This document shows, in pieces, positions 16,024-23,995 of a DNA stretch of 64,000 nt. The notes under the pieces were generated by a model, which was not told the origin of the DNA, made no database searches, and saw only the letters and a list, made by a program, of their open reading frames with translations. The position numbers were made by a program, and so were the translations under genes. Numbering within the stretch: position 1 is the stretch's first letter; every line of letters begins with the position of its first letter. The DNA is taken from assembly GCA_016210495.1 (NCBI GenBank), contig JACQUC010000129.1, positions 1-64,000 of the forward strand, written 5' to 3'. Source of the stretch: Chloroflexota bacterium. GTDB taxonomy: Bacteria; Chloroflexota; FW602-bin22; JACPRP01.

Positions 16024-17109
16024 CTAAGAAGCGCTGGCCGCCGACGCAGCAGGTTCGTGATTCAATTCGTGTAGCAGGCTCACCCGTGCCGCCACCGTTT
16101 CGGCTAGTTGCACAAACGCCTGGGCCTGGGCGGATTCGGGAGCCGCGTCGACTACCGGCTCTCCCTCGTCGCCGCCCAATCTAATGCTCTTGTGTAGCGG
16201 AACGCGTCCGAGGAACGCAACCCCGAGCCGTCTGCTGGCGTCCTCGCCGCCGCCGTCGCCAAAGATATCGGCGTGATCCCCGCAGTTAGGACACACGTAG
16301 TAGGCCATGTTCTCGACGATGCCCAGGATGGACACCGAAAGCTTCTTGAACGTTATGAGGGACTTCCTGGCATCCAAGAGGGCCACGTCCTGTGGCGTTG
16401 TGACTATTACCGCGCCCGTGAGCGGTATGGTCTGCGCCAGCGTCAGAGACGCGTCGCCCGTCCCCGGTGGCAGATCGACGATCAGGTAGTCCAGGTAGCC
16501 CCAGGCCACCTCGCTCAAGAACTGCTGAATGGCCCTGGTGACCATCGTCCCTCGCCATATCACGGGCGTATCGTTGTCGGCGAAGAAGCCGATGGACATC
16601 AGTTTCACGCCATAGCTCGTGACCGGCAACATCTTCCCCTGGTTCGCGCCCGGCTTTTCGGATGTTCCCATCATCAGCGGGATGTTCGGCCCAGTGATGT
16701 CGGCATCCAGGAGGCCGACCTGGGCTCCGGTTCGGGCGAGGGCCACGGCGACGTTCACGGCGACGGTGGATTTGCCGACGCCCCCCTTGCCGCTGGCAAT
16801 GGCGATGATGTTGCGAATGCCTTCGACAGGCAGATTCGTCTGGCCCAGGCTGCCTTTGACCTGGGCGACGACGTCGATGTCCACGTGGTCGACCCCCGGA
16901 ATCGCTTGTACTGCGGATCTGGCCGCCTCGGTGATCTGGTGCTTCAGCGGGCAAGCCGGAGTCGTCAGCACCAGCTTGAAACTCACCTTGGAGTTTTGCA
17001 CCTGTAGCTCGCGTATCATATCCAGCGAAACGAGGTCCCGCCCGATCTCCGGATCGATGACCGTTCGCAGTTTACCCAGAACCTGTTCCTCGGTTGGCAG
17101 CGAATTCAT
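16024..17109 (-). CDS. Mrp/ApbC-family Fe-S carrier ATPase
   Basis: 361 residues from ATG (AAGGAG upstream); a longer frame exists but has no support. The N-terminal MIP18/DUF59 domain (VLGKLRTVIDPEIGRDLVSL) is followed by a P-loop ATPase of the MinD/NBP35 group: ASGKGGVGKSTVAVNVAVAL, DADITGPNIPLMMG, YLIVDLPPGTGDASLTLAQT, and the C-terminal cysteine pair YVCPNCGDHADIFGDGGGE that binds a bridging [4Fe-4S] cluster in dimers. It assembles or transfers Fe-S clusters in the cytosol. It sits between ferredoxin and NnrS-like genes, 12 nt before the latter. Confidence 0.93.
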   Translation of the reverse strand: MNSLPTEEQVLGKLRTVIDPEIGRDLVSLDMIRELQVQNSKVSFKLVLTTPACPLKHQITEAARSAVQAIPGVDHVDIDVVAQVKGSLGQTNLPVEGIRNIIAIASGKGGVGKSTVAVNVAVALARTGAQVGLLDADITGPNIPLMMGTSEKPGANQGKMLPVTSYGVKLMSIGFFADNDTPVIWRGTMVTRAIQQFLSEVAWGYLDYLIVDLPPGTGDASLTLAQTIPLTGAVIVTTPQDVALLDARKSLITFKKLSVSILGIVENMAYYVCPNCGDHADIFGDGGGEDASRRLGVAFLGRVPLHKSIRLGGDEGEPVVDAAPESAQAQAFVQLAETVAARVSLLHELNHEPAASAASAS

Positions 17110-17155
17110 TTGCACACGAAAACTCCTTGGAGTAGCCCGACGCGATGGGAACGAG

Positions 17156-17365
17156 CTATCCCTCGACCAATATGTCGTATGGGCAGGTGATGGCCCCCGT
17201 TGGGCAGGCTGCTTCGCATTCCCCACAGTAGTCGCACTCCACCGACTTGGTGATGGCGACCAGGTTGTCCACCATCGTAAGGGCGTCAACCGGGCACGCG
17301 GGAATGCAACTGGCACAGCCGGTGCAATCCTCTTCCACGATCACGGGAGTTAGATTTGCGTACAT
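17156..17365 (-). CDS. 2[4Fe-4S] ferredoxin
   Basis: 69 residues with two CxxCxxCxxxCP motifs: DCTGCASCIPACPVDAL and ECDYCGECEAACPTGAI. A small electron carrier, cytosolic. Start chosen at MYANLTP, which has GGAAGGAAG in front; an ATG twelve codons upstream is less likely. It lies between the ScdA_N-like gene and mrp and could supply electrons to the NO-related membrane protein or to Fe-S repair. Confidence 0.9.
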   Translation of the reverse strand: MYANLTPVIVEEDCTGCASCIPACPVDALTMVDNLVAITKSVECDYCGECEAACPTGAITCPYDILVEG

Positions 17366-17432
17366 CTCGATACTTCCTTCCAGGCACACAGACCAAAGCA
17401 AGGTCGCTGTTCCTGCGACATTGAACAGCGTA

Positions 17433-17453
17433 GGGGCGAGGTTTCCTCGCCCT
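17433..17453. repeat. Short palindrome within operon
   Basis: GGGCGAGG-TTT-CCTCGCCC, preceded by GCGTAG, between the ScdA_N-like gene and the ferredoxin gene. The outer sequence GTAGGGGC matches the dispersed palindrome family. It could attenuate transcription of the downstream genes. Confidence 0.65.
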
Positions 17454-17496
17454 GGCTGGCGTGGCGCGAGGCGTCGCAGCCATTCTGCACCAGAAG

Positions 17497-17694
17497 CTAG
17501 CTTGCTGCTGTGGTGAGCTCGGTGAGCAGTTTCTCCAGCTCGACCCCGGCGATGCGAGCTCCATCGCGAATCTTTCGGAAGCCACCGCAGCAGGTATCCA
17601 CTCCATATCTGACGAACACGGTCTGGGCCTTGGGATACTTACGCAGCGTCTCGTCCACGGTCATATCGGGATTGATATCGATGGTGTTGACCAT
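17497..17694 (-). CDS. ScdA_N/DUF1858-like protein
   Basis: 65 residues: MTVDETLRKYPKAQTVFVRYGVDTCCGGFRK region (CCGG motif), then GVELEKLLTEL. This is the N-terminal domain of RIC/ScdA (YtfE) di-iron proteins, which repair Fe-S clusters damaged by nitric oxide, here as a stand-alone unit without the hemerythrin-like domain. Related in sequence to the DUF1858 domains fused to the NnrS-like protein of the same operon. Starts after AGGAGGTTAGAT; probably the first gene of the operon. Confidence 0.85.
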   Translation of the reverse strand: MVNTIDINPDMTVDETLRKYPKAQTVFVRYGVDTCCGGFRKIRDGARIAGVELEKLLTELTTAAS

Positions 17695-17726
17695 ATCTAA
17701 CCTCCTACACTGGCTTTACGATGGTA

Positions 17727-17749
17727 AGTATACGGAATTTGCCCATTCC
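17727..17749 (-). promoter_or_regulatory. Possible promoter/operator of the Fe-S/NO operon
   Basis: On the minus strand TATACT (17732-17727) could be a -10 box 33 nt before the start codon. Directly upstream lies an inverted repeat GGAAT-N6-ATTCC (17734-17749), a possible operator covering the spacer. No clear -35 box; the regulator is unknown. Confidence 0.3.
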
Positions 17750-17864
17750 TTTTCTGCGACTTATGTCTCAATAGTCCGAGATGATGGCACGGAGCTTTCG
17801 TGGCAGCGCGCAAGAATGGTGGCGGGCTGAGGTGGCGAGGAAAGGCGTGGTAGAGGGCTCGTGA

Positions 17865-18041
17865 TCAGTCGAGGTCGTCTTCTCCAAACGTCCCTATGTG
17901 GAACCGGATAGCAGACTTGACGTCTGCCAAAGCTTCTTCGTAGGAGTCTCCCTCGCCAGCAACTACACCCTTAAGACCAAGAGGATAAGCTACGTAGCCA
18001 TCGGGATGCTTTTCGACTATCACTTTGACTTGCTTCACCAT
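17865..18041 (-). CDS. HicB-like antitoxin
   Basis: 58 residues: KVIVEKHPDGYVAYPLGLKG, EGDSYEEALADVKSAIRFHI, the partial RNase H-like fold of HicB antitoxins. There is no C-terminal DNA-binding domain and no adjacent HicA; instead DUF2283 and DUF4258 genes precede it with overlaps. Start chosen at the ATG with AAGG in front; an upstream ATG (18065) would overlap the previous gene and has no site. Confidence 0.65.
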   Translation of the reverse strand: MVKQVKVIVEKHPDGYVAYPLGLKGVVAGEGDSYEEALADVKSAIRFHIGTFGEDDLD

Positions 18042-18048
18042 CGACTTC

Positions 18049-18276
18049 TTACCTTCGGGCTTCATAACGAATGGGTAGCAGGCTATCGAGATTCAGGCGC
18101 TGCGAAGCATCCAGGATCTCAATCCCGACTATCTTGTCCTCGTTGCCGATGTCGAGCACGATGTCCTCGGCCACCCTCCTGTTCACAACTTCCTGTGTCC
18201 GCTCGTCGAGCCTAATGTAAAGCAAATCGCTCTTGTCGTCGTAGTAGACCTGCATACTTACGCTTAGCTCTCCCAT
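18049..18276 (-). CDS. DUF2283 family protein
   Basis: 75 residues with the DUF2283 pattern MQVYYDDKSDLLYIRL, followed by DIVLDIGNEDKIVGIEILDAS. A small beta-rich protein widely found next to DUF4258, thought to be the antitoxin of the DUF4258/DUF2283 pair. Overlaps the preceding gene by 13 nt. An internal ATG seven codons in (18255), after GGGAGAG, may be the true start. Confidence 0.7.
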   Translation of the reverse strand: MGELSVSMQVYYDDKSDLLYIRLDERTQEVVNRRVAEDIVLDIGNEDKIVGIEILDASQRLNLDSLLPIRYEARR

Positions 18277-18527
18277 TTCCCATAGAATACGTAGACCGTG
18301 ATAGTTACGATGGTGTCACCCTCTACAGTATAGATCACTTCGACTCGCTTTTGCTCGTAAAACCGTCCAGCTCGTGCTTGCCCGAACGCAAAGACCTTCG
18401 CGCGCCCCAGTCGACCGTGCTTCGCCTTCGTGACAACACCGGTTGTTAGGACGTCACTGATCTCGTTCTCGTCGGCGCCGCGCTCCATCGCCCGCTCTAG
18501 CGTGTGAGCGTTAATGCGAATCTCCAA
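18264..18527 (-). CDS. DUF4258 domain protein, putative toxin
   Basis: 87 residues: INAHTLERAMERGADENEI (the H..eRm.eRgi pattern of DUF4258), then GRAKVFAFGQARAGRFYEQ, VEVIYTVEGDTIVTITVYVFYG. DUF4258 proteins share features with RelE/HigB-type small RNases and are usually followed by a DUF2283 partner, as here. Overlapping start and stop codons suggest coupled translation of the three small genes. Confidence 0.7.
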   Translation of the reverse strand: MEIRINAHTLERAMERGADENEISDVLTTGVVTKAKHGRLGRAKVFAFGQARAGRFYEQKRVEVIYTVEGDTIVTITVYVFYGKWES

Positions 18528-18564
18528 CTCAGACCTGCTCTCGATACCTGCCGCTAGCTATGTG

Positions 18565-19143
18565 TCACATAATCCGCCCCAGCTTCCGCAAAATAGTTCC
18601 ACGGTCCATCGCCCCGATGTGCACCTCGCGCACCACACCCTCGCGATCGACAAAGAACGAGGTGGGGATGGGCCGGACGCGGTAGAGGTAGGACACTTGC
18701 TTGTCGGTGTCCAGGAGCACCGGGAACGTGAAGCCGTTCTCGCGGATGAAGTCGGCTGCCGCGGCGACCGAGTCGTCGATGCTTACTGCCAGAATCACGA
18801 GCCCCTTGTCTCGCCGCTCGCGATAAACGGCCTCGAGCTCGGGCATTTCGTATCGACAGGGCGGGCACCAGGAGGCCCAGAAGTTGATTAGCACCGGCTT
18901 GCCCTGCAGATCGCTCAGGGTCACGGGCTGGCCGTCCAGGTCCAGCAGCGTGAAATCGGGCGCGGTCTTGCCCACGCTGGGCCCGACTCCTGTTGGATGG
19001 CCGGAGCTTTGGGCAATGCCGATAGGGATCTCTATCATTCCCTGGTCAGCTAGATACCAAACTACGAGAAAGATCGCCGCGACTATCGCCGACCTCACGA
19101 GCCATTTGGAGTTCATTTTGCCAGTGGTCGCCGGATCTCTCAT
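18565..19143 (-). CDS. TlpA/ResA-type thioredoxin-like protein, membrane-anchored
   Basis: 192 residues. One N-terminal membrane segment (AIVAAIFLVVWYLAD) and an AhpC/Redoxin-type thioredoxin fold outside: GKTAPDFTLLDLDGQPVTL, active site FWASWCPPCRYEMPEL, cis-proline region VRPIPTSFFVDREG. It should reduce disulfides in apocytochrome c or other exported proteins, taking electrons from CcdA. The start overlaps the ccdA stop as ATGA, showing coupling. A longer frame upstream exists but lacks a binding site. Confidence 0.9.
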   Translation of the reverse strand: MRDPATTGKMNSKWLVRSAIVAAIFLVVWYLADQGMIEIPIGIAQSSGHPTGVGPSVGKTAPDFTLLDLDGQPVTLSDLQGKPVLINFWASWCPPCRYEMPELEAVYRERRDKGLVILAVSIDDSVAAAADFIRENGFTFPVLLDTDKQVSYLYRVRPIPTSFFVDREGVVREVHIGAMDRGTILRKLGRIM

Positions 19144-19859
19144 AGACCACCCACCGTCCAGTAGAAATAAGTCGATAGCCGAGACAGCCAATCGGCATAG
19201 ACGGCAATACCCATACCGATGAGCAGAGCTCCGCTGATGGCGGAAATCACGTTCATATGCCGGTTCACTGTGGCCAGCACACCTCTAATGCGGGTGAGCG
19301 CCAGGCCCGCAGCGAGAAAAGGCATCCCCAGTCCGGCCGAATAGGCCGCGAGCAGGTACGCTCCTTGCCAGGCCGTTTCCGTGGTGCTCGCCAATACCAG
19401 TATAGTCCCCAGTATCGTGCCGACGCAAGGGGTCCACCCGATGGCAAATGTCAGCCCCACGACGAAAGAGGCGCCATAGCCGAGCCTGGCAGACGGGCCA
19501 AGGTGCAGCCGCTTCTCGCGATACAAGAACTTGAGACGAAGCACCCCAGCCACGTGGAGGCCAAGTATGATCAGTATCAGGCCGCCCACCTGCCTCAGAA
19601 ATGGCAGGTTAGCGTAGACCAGCCCTCCCAGCAACCCCACCGAGGCGCCCATCACCACGAAGATTACGGAGAACCCCAGAACGAACGCCAGCGCGTGGAA
19701 GAACGTCTGCGAGCGTCCCGTCGAACCGTTCGCCATCGTGGCCGACTGCCCGGCGAGGTGGCCCAGGTAGGCCGGTACGAGTGGCAGGATGCAGGGTGAT
19801 ACGAAGGACAGCATTCCGCCGCCAAACGCGATCAGCAGAGATAGGCCCTGAGCGTCCAC
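19140..19859 (-). CDS. ccdA: Cytochrome c biogenesis protein CcdA
   Basis: 239 residues, six membrane helices, with the two conserved cysteine motifs SFVSPCILPLVPAYLGHL in helix 1 and AIGWTPCVGTILGTIL in helix 4. It passes electrons from cytoplasmic thioredoxin to exported thioredoxin-like proteins, here most likely the TlpA-like product encoded directly downstream. Confidence 0.93.
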   Translation of the reverse strand: MDAQGLSLLIAFGGGMLSFVSPCILPLVPAYLGHLAGQSATMANGSTGRSQTFFHALAFVLGFSVIFVVMGASVGLLGGLVYANLPFLRQVGGLILIILGLHVAGVLRLKFLYREKRLHLGPSARLGYGASFVVGLTFAIGWTPCVGTILGTILVLASTTETAWQGAYLLAAYSAGLGMPFLAAGLALTRIRGVLATVNRHMNVISAISGALLIGMGIAVYADWLSRLSTYFYWTVGGL

Positions 19860-19862
19860 GGT

Positions 19863-20441
19863 CTATCTCCCCAGGCTTCTCGCGGAAGCCAGCGTGCCAC
19901 GGAGCTCTCGCATCGCCTTCTCCATGTGCGGATAGGCGAGCCATACCGTGGAAGCGCCGAACAAGCCGCCGGTCAACGTCCGGAGGGTCCAATCGCTCTC
20001 GCGCAGGCCGAACAACTGTGTGAAGCCGTCGATAGCCATAGGCGTTATGAGCACGAGGTACGCCTGCCAGGGCAGTGGCCTCAGTCTCGTTCTGACGAGC
20101 CCGAACGCGAGCCCGGCCAGGCCCATCGAGGCGTAAATGGCCACGTTTCTCTGGCACATGGCCACCTGAAACCCCAGTATGAAATCAGACCGGTAAGGCA
20201 ACTGGTGGCAGACGAGGCTGTACGCCGAGAAGAGGGGCCCGGCCAGCCAATTCAATCCCAGGTACATCATAACTGGGATGATCGCGGCAAGGCCCGCAAA
20301 AGCGAAGTTTATGAGATTCAGCACAGACAGCCAGTTGCTGGCAAAGAAGCGAAGATAGCCCTCGATCGCCCTGACGATATGAGCGTCGAGCGCCCGCCGA
20401 CGGGTCGATATGCCATCAGTCCCGTGCGCGAGCTCGCTCAT
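19863..20441 (-). CDS. DUF2085 membrane protein
   Basis: 192 residues, four to five membrane helices. The diagnostic segment is SLVCHQLPYRSDFILGFQVAMCQRNVAIY, with conserved CHQ and CQR, typical of DUF2085. The function is not known; the conserved cysteines and histidine suggest metal or redox binding. Starts as ATGA over the lgt stop and is followed 3 nt later by ccdA. Confidence 0.85.
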   Translation of the reverse strand: MSELAHGTDGISTRRRALDAHIVRAIEGYLRFFASNWLSVLNLINFAFAGLAAIIPVMMYLGLNWLAGPLFSAYSLVCHQLPYRSDFILGFQVAMCQRNVAIYASMGLAGLAFGLVRTRLRPLPWQAYLVLITPMAIDGFTQLFGLRESDWTLRTLTGGLFGASTVWLAYPHMEKAMRELRGTLASARSLGR

Positions 20442-21241
20442 AGCCGCTGTCGTGCTGCCGACTGTCCAGCCTGCTGTTGTGACCGAACCAGGTAGATGGC
20501 CATCCAGATGGCGACGAACACAGACGCGAGCGATATGAGCTGTGCTTGTGTCAACCCCGCCATGATAATCTGGTCCTCGCGGAAGAAAGTGATGACGAAT
20601 CTGCCAATGGAATAGAGCCCCAAATAAGCAAAGAACAGCGTCCCACTTGGCACAGCACGCTTGCGGGTTGTCCACAGAACGCCGAAGACCACGAGGTCCC
20701 ACAACAGCTCGTAGGCTGCCGCGGGATGACCCGGCACCCCAAGCTGCGGGGCCAGGGAATTGGGATGCGTGTAGGCCACGCCCCAGGGCAAGTCGGTCGG
20801 CGTTCCGAAAACGTCGCCGTTGATCATGCAGCCGACACGGCCGATGGCCTGGCCAATGATAAGCGCAGGAGCTGCCGCGTCGGCCAGTGCGCCAACAGCG
20901 ATCTTGCGGTACTTGCAGAAGCCGACACCAGCCAAGGCGCCACCGACAATCGCGCCAAAGATCGCGAGCCCGCCTTCCTGAAAGGCTACGATTGCCAACG
21001 GATTCTGCAAATAATAGTCGAGCTTGTCGACGACGTGGAACAGTCTGGCGCCCACGATGCCGGCAATAATGGCCCACGTCAGGAACGAGTACACGTCGTC
21101 GTCGGCTATCCCTCGCCGGCGAGATTCTCGCAGTCCCACCCACGTGGCCACCACGATAGCCACGGCGATCATAACGCTGTAATAACGGATACTGTAATGT
21201 CCGATGGAAACGATGACCGGGTCCATCCCAATCGTTATCAT
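20438..21241 (-). CDS. lgt: Prolipoprotein diacylglyceryl transferase
   Basis: 267 residues. Seven helices with Lgt motifs: YYSVMIAVAIVVATWVGLRE, GARLFHVVDKLDYYL, FQEGGLAIFGAIVGG, and the signature IGRVGCMINGDVFGTPTDLPW. It attaches diacylglycerol to the lipobox cysteine of lipoproteins (for example the binding protein encoded at 58775). Start chosen at MITIGMDP with GGGAGGA upstream; an upstream extension is unsupported. First gene of the lgt-DUF2085-ccdA-tlpA operon. Confidence 0.93.
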   Translation of the reverse strand: MITIGMDPVIVSIGHYSIRYYSVMIAVAIVVATWVGLRESRRRGIADDDVYSFLTWAIIAGIVGARLFHVVDKLDYYLQNPLAIVAFQEGGLAIFGAIVGGALAGVGFCKYRKIAVGALADAAAPALIIGQAIGRVGCMINGDVFGTPTDLPWGVAYTHPNSLAPQLGVPGHPAAAYELLWDLVVFGVLWTTRKRAVPSGTLFFAYLGLYSIGRFVITFFREDQIIMAGLTQAQLISLASVFVAIWMAIYLVRSQQQAGQSAARQRL

Positions 21242-21328
21242 CTGGTCCTCCCAATTGCCTGCTGTCGGAAGCCTCTGCGTGTTATGATACAGCAGTGTCT
21301 CCCCGAAAGGCAAGTGCGGACCATAGCG

Positions 21329-21402
21329 TTCACCACAAAGGCACAAAGTTCACAAAGAACCTTTACCAGATCTCTATGTGATCTCTGTGTGTTTGTGGTG
21401 AA
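21329..21402. repeat. Inverted repeat with CACAAAG motifs
   Basis: TTCACCACAAA is mirrored by TTTGTGGTGAA 52 nt later. Inside is a direct series AAAGGCACAAAGTTCACAAAG. A related triplet (CGCAAAGGTCGCAAAG type) occurs at about 26950. Lies upstream of lgt and downstream of the M56 gene. Confidence 0.65.
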
Positions 21403-21460
21403 TTCAGGGATAGGGCATTGTCAGAAAGTCTGAATAGTTGCCCCACTTAATGGTGCGGGC

Positions 21461-22492
21461 TTATCGCTCGAGGCTGGGCAACTCGACCTTATCGGCGTGG
21501 ATACAGGTTAGCGAGGCGGGCCTGGCGAAGGTAGGCCTTTGCGTCGGGGACTTGTACGCGCTTGGCACCGGCCTGCAATCGTGGCCTTTTGCGGCCCAAT
21601 AACCGGATGCTTCTGCAAACCCGACGGTGGCCACGAAAAGGGCGGCGGCGACGAAGGCGCTGGCTAACAGGTTACGGCGGGATACAGGGGGAACCTGCGA
21701 GTGCTGCCTACTTTCGGCCAGATGCCTGATGCGCTCCCTCGTCACGTTGAGCGTGCCAACGGGAACATAGCCAACCTCGCGGTACTGGCCGCTGCTGAAG
21801 ACCTTCAACAGCGCGCTTGCCAGGTCGGTGACGGGCACACGGGCCAATGCCGAACGGTCCGCGGCTATCTCGCGACCCAAATAGTATCTTTCACGTAGCT
21901 CGGCGGCAATCGGCAACAGGGCAAGAGCGCTTGCAACCACTCGACTCACCAGAATTCTGAGGGGGTCGCGGCCATGAAGATGGGACATCTCGTGCAGCAG
22001 AACGGCACGCAACTCGGATCGAGACAGTCGATAGATAAGACCGGTTGAAATGCAGATTCTGGGCGAGAGGAACCCGTAGCAAAAGGCGTAGAGCCCGGCA
22101 TCCTGCACGCACAGCGTCCTGTCGAGGATGTCGAGAGACGAGAACACACTGCTGGCCCTGTACGGCACGGGACACGCGCGTGACTCCAGCTCTTCCACCA
22201 ATCTTCTGGTGCTTTGGAGTTGTCTGTAAAGACTGAGCGCCGCGGCAAACGCGGCCAGCAGGAGAAGTATGCCTAGAAACAAAGGTAGAAGCGGCAGCAC
22301 GTGGCTCGACCAGCCCAGCAGATCAGGGTTGTCCGCACACGCCTGCTGATATGCGACCGCAACCAACGAAAGACTCGTCGGCCACAGCCAAACCATTGCC
22401 CCGAGCGATGCCAGGCTGGCGGCAAAAGCAAGCGCCATAAGCATCCCCCGAGATTCTCGACCCAGAATGTCGAAATCGAGTCGGTCCGTCAT
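21461..22492 (-). CDS. M56-family membrane metallopeptidase
   Basis: 343 residues: three N-terminal helices, a cytoplasmic zinc-peptidase domain with LLHEMSHLHGRDPL (HExxH) and the downstream glutamate-containing AADRSALARV region, and one C-terminal helix. This is the BlaR1/MecR1 protease half (M56), which normally cleaves a BlaI/MecI repressor; no repressor gene and no penicillin-binding sensor domain are present here. Function is open: signalling protease or Ste24/HtpX-like housekeeping. ATG chosen (GTG five codons earlier possible). Confidence 0.75.
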   Translation of the reverse strand: MTDRLDFDILGRESRGMLMALAFAASLASLGAMVWLWPTSLSLVAVAYQQACADNPDLLGWSSHVLPLLPLFLGILLLLAAFAAALSLYRQLQSTRRLVEELESRACPVPYRASSVFSSLDILDRTLCVQDAGLYAFCYGFLSPRICISTGLIYRLSRSELRAVLLHEMSHLHGRDPLRILVSRVVASALALLPIAAELRERYYLGREIAADRSALARVPVTDLASALLKVFSSGQYREVGYVPVGTLNVTRERIRHLAESRQHSQVPPVSRRNLLASAFVAAALFVATVGFAEASGYWAAKGHDCRPVPSAYKSPTQRPTFARPASLTCIHADKVELPSLER

Positions 22493-22645
22493 CGCACCCA
22501 CCGACACATTCTAAGCATACGCGAGATAAAAGTCAATACTTTCAGGGAGCCAAGTGGTCGCGGTTTTGCAGCCAGTTTTGGATTTGTGGGCGTCAGGTGC
22601 GGTATATTCAATGAAGGTTTGTCTTTGGCAGGAAGGTCACTGAGG

Positions 22646-23005
22646 ATGGAAGATATCGATCGCGCTATTGCCAGGCTGGCGGAAGCGAAGATTCTGGAGG
22701 CTATCGAGAACGGGGCCTTCGAGGACCTCCCCGGGCGCGGCAAGCCCCTGGCCGTCGAGGACCTGTCGCTGGTTGCCGAGGACCTGCGGGTAGGCTACAT
22801 TCTACTCAAGAACGCCGGGTACCTGCCGGAGGAGCTCGAACTGCACAAGGAAATCGCCTCCCTCGAAAGACTAATGGATTGCTGCGCCCGCGACGAGGAG
22901 AAGAAGTACCTGCGGTCCAAGCTGCTCACCAAGACGCTCCGCTACGGCATCCTGATGGAGCGGCGAAAGCGGCGGCAGGGACCGCCTTTCTCGTTCATTA
23001 CATAA
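22646..23005 (+). CDS. DUF1992 protein (DnaJ C28-like)
   Basis: 119 residues: MEDIDRAIARLAEAKILEAI, ENGAFEDLPGRGKPL, NAGYLPEELELHKEI and a basic tail. This is the DUF1992 domain, known from bacterial YhdN-like proteins and the eukaryotic DNAJC28; the function is unknown. Earlier in-frame codons overlap the divergent peptidase gene and are unlikely to be used. Confidence 0.85.
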   Translation: MEDIDRAIARLAEAKILEAIENGAFEDLPGRGKPLAVEDLSLVAEDLRVGYILLKNAGYLPEELELHKEIASLERLMDCCARDEEKKYLRSKLLTKTLRYGILMERRKRRQGPPFSFIT

Positions 23006-23070
23006 CATTGCCTGCTAGGCGGGTTAGCTCATGCCGAATGCCTTTGGATGCACCCCATATGCCGGCGCCG

Positions 23071-23199
23071 CGGTGGGGTAGGCATCGCGGCCCTGAAGGG
23101 ACCGCTTCAGGCCGCTGGGCAGGCGATGTTGCCAGTTTGCGGCCTGATGCGGTTGCTTTAGCGCCGCGACGCCAGCATTGCCGAGGTACTTCCCCACCG
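23071..23199. other. Highly structured intergenic element, possible small RNA
   Basis: CGGTGGGG and CCCCACCG close a 129-bp unit. Inside, TCGCGGC pairs with GCCGCGA, and CCTGAAG...CTTCAGG and GGCA...TGCC form further hairpins. A promoter-like sequence faces it on the minus strand. I could not match it to tmRNA, SRP, RNase P, 6S or a known riboswitch by eye. A repeat element is equally possible. Confidence 0.35.
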
Positions 23200-23237
23200 G
23201 TGCAATTCAGGATGTATCCATACACAACTGGTATTAC

Positions 23238-23266
23238 TATATGTCATAATCATCGAATACTGTCAA
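23238..23266 (-). promoter_or_regulatory. Putative minus-strand promoter
   Basis: TTGACA (23266-23261), 17-bp spacer, CATATA (23243-23238) on the minus strand, directed into the structured element; no protein-coding gene follows closely. Confidence 0.45.
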
Positions 23267-23347
23267 GATGCTTGTTGGCAAGCAAGGTTGCTGCACGATA
23301 GCCGCGGCTTTCTGCCTTTGCCGAGGGTCTTCAACACCGGCTGTCCT

Positions 23348-23749
23348 TCAAGCTGCTGCAGGTGAGGCTGGGTGATCTGGCGAGCCTCGGAGACGCGCGC
23401 CCACGGTTTCAGAGAGCAGCCGGATCAGGCGCTCGTCACCTTCCCCCTGGCGGTTCGTTCTCACCGCTCGACAAAGGAGCCCGACCTCCACAGGCGTGAG
23501 GTAAGGGACAGTGGTCGAGGCCCGGGTGCGGGTGCTCTGCCACTGGATCAAAGCCTGGTTGACGCTCACTGTGCGTCTATCGCCCTCCGTAAACTTGGAC
23601 AGTTGCCAGTATTGTCCAGTCATGGCAGGCAAAAAGCACTCTGTCAAGGGGTAGACACGAGGCTGTACGCAAAGAGCCGAGCCGGCGAAAGCAGTTAAGC
23701 TAACAACTAACATTGGACAGAAGTGGTTATTTTGTCTAGCAACGGGCAA
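23348..23749 (-). CDS. Unrecognised ORF, possibly a gene remnant
   Basis: A 133-codon frame with the segment TGQYWQLSKFTEGDRRTVSV and a later charged helix (LIRLLSETVGARLRG). No family recognised, no clear ribosome-binding site, and the tail is low-complexity. It ends upstream of the structured element and follows HicA in the same orientation. Could be the degraded end of a mobile-element gene; I would not rely on it. Confidence 0.2.
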   Translation of the reverse strand: MPVARQNNHFCPMLVVSLTAFAGSALCVQPRVYPLTECFLPAMTGQYWQLSKFTEGDRRTVSVNQALIQWQSTRTRASTTVPYLTPVEVGLLCRAVRTNRQGEGDERLIRLLSETVGARLRGSPDHPASPAAA

Positions 23750-23752
23750 GCC

Positions 23753-23986
23753 CTAGCTATCGGGATCTTGTTCACCCAGCCACTCTTCACGGGACACGCC
23801 GGCTTGTCGCAGGATACGGCTTAAGAGCCCTACGCCGATAGTGGGTTCGTGTGGATTAGGGATGATTACCGTCAAGTCGCCCCGAGCCATCTGAGGGTGA
23901 CGTCCTCCGGCGTAGGGGCCTTCAAATCCGAGCTCGCGCAGCCGGCGCACGAGCTCGCACCAGGAGACCGGTGCTAACTTGGGCAT
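23753..23986 (-). CDS. HicA-family toxin
   Basis: 77 residues: SWCELVRRLRELGFEGPYAG, GGRHPQMARGDLTVIIPNPH and GVGLLSRILRQAGVSREEWL. This is the HicA/YcfA double-stranded-RNA-binding-like fold; the catalytic histidine is in GGRHPQM, and the canonical second-strand VPxH is replaced by IPNPH. Expected to be an mRNA interferase. The HicB-like gene precedes it by 9 nt, giving the order antitoxin-toxin. Confidence 0.85.
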   Translation of the reverse strand: MPKLAPVSWCELVRRLRELGFEGPYAGGRHPQMARGDLTVIIPNPHEPTIGVGLLSRILRQAGVSREEWLGEQDPDS

Positions 23987-23995
23987 GAGTCGCGC

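Noticed and set aside
20442..21254. Long upstream extension of the DUF2085 frame
   Set aside because: It overlaps lgt completely in another register; the ATGA overlap at 20438-20441 marks the real start.
23071..23199. tmRNA, SRP RNA, RNase P RNA or 6S RNA
   Set aside because: None of the conserved sequence hallmarks is present (for example GGNRA-type SRP loop, tmRNA TPsiC end, RNase P GAGGAAAGTCC).
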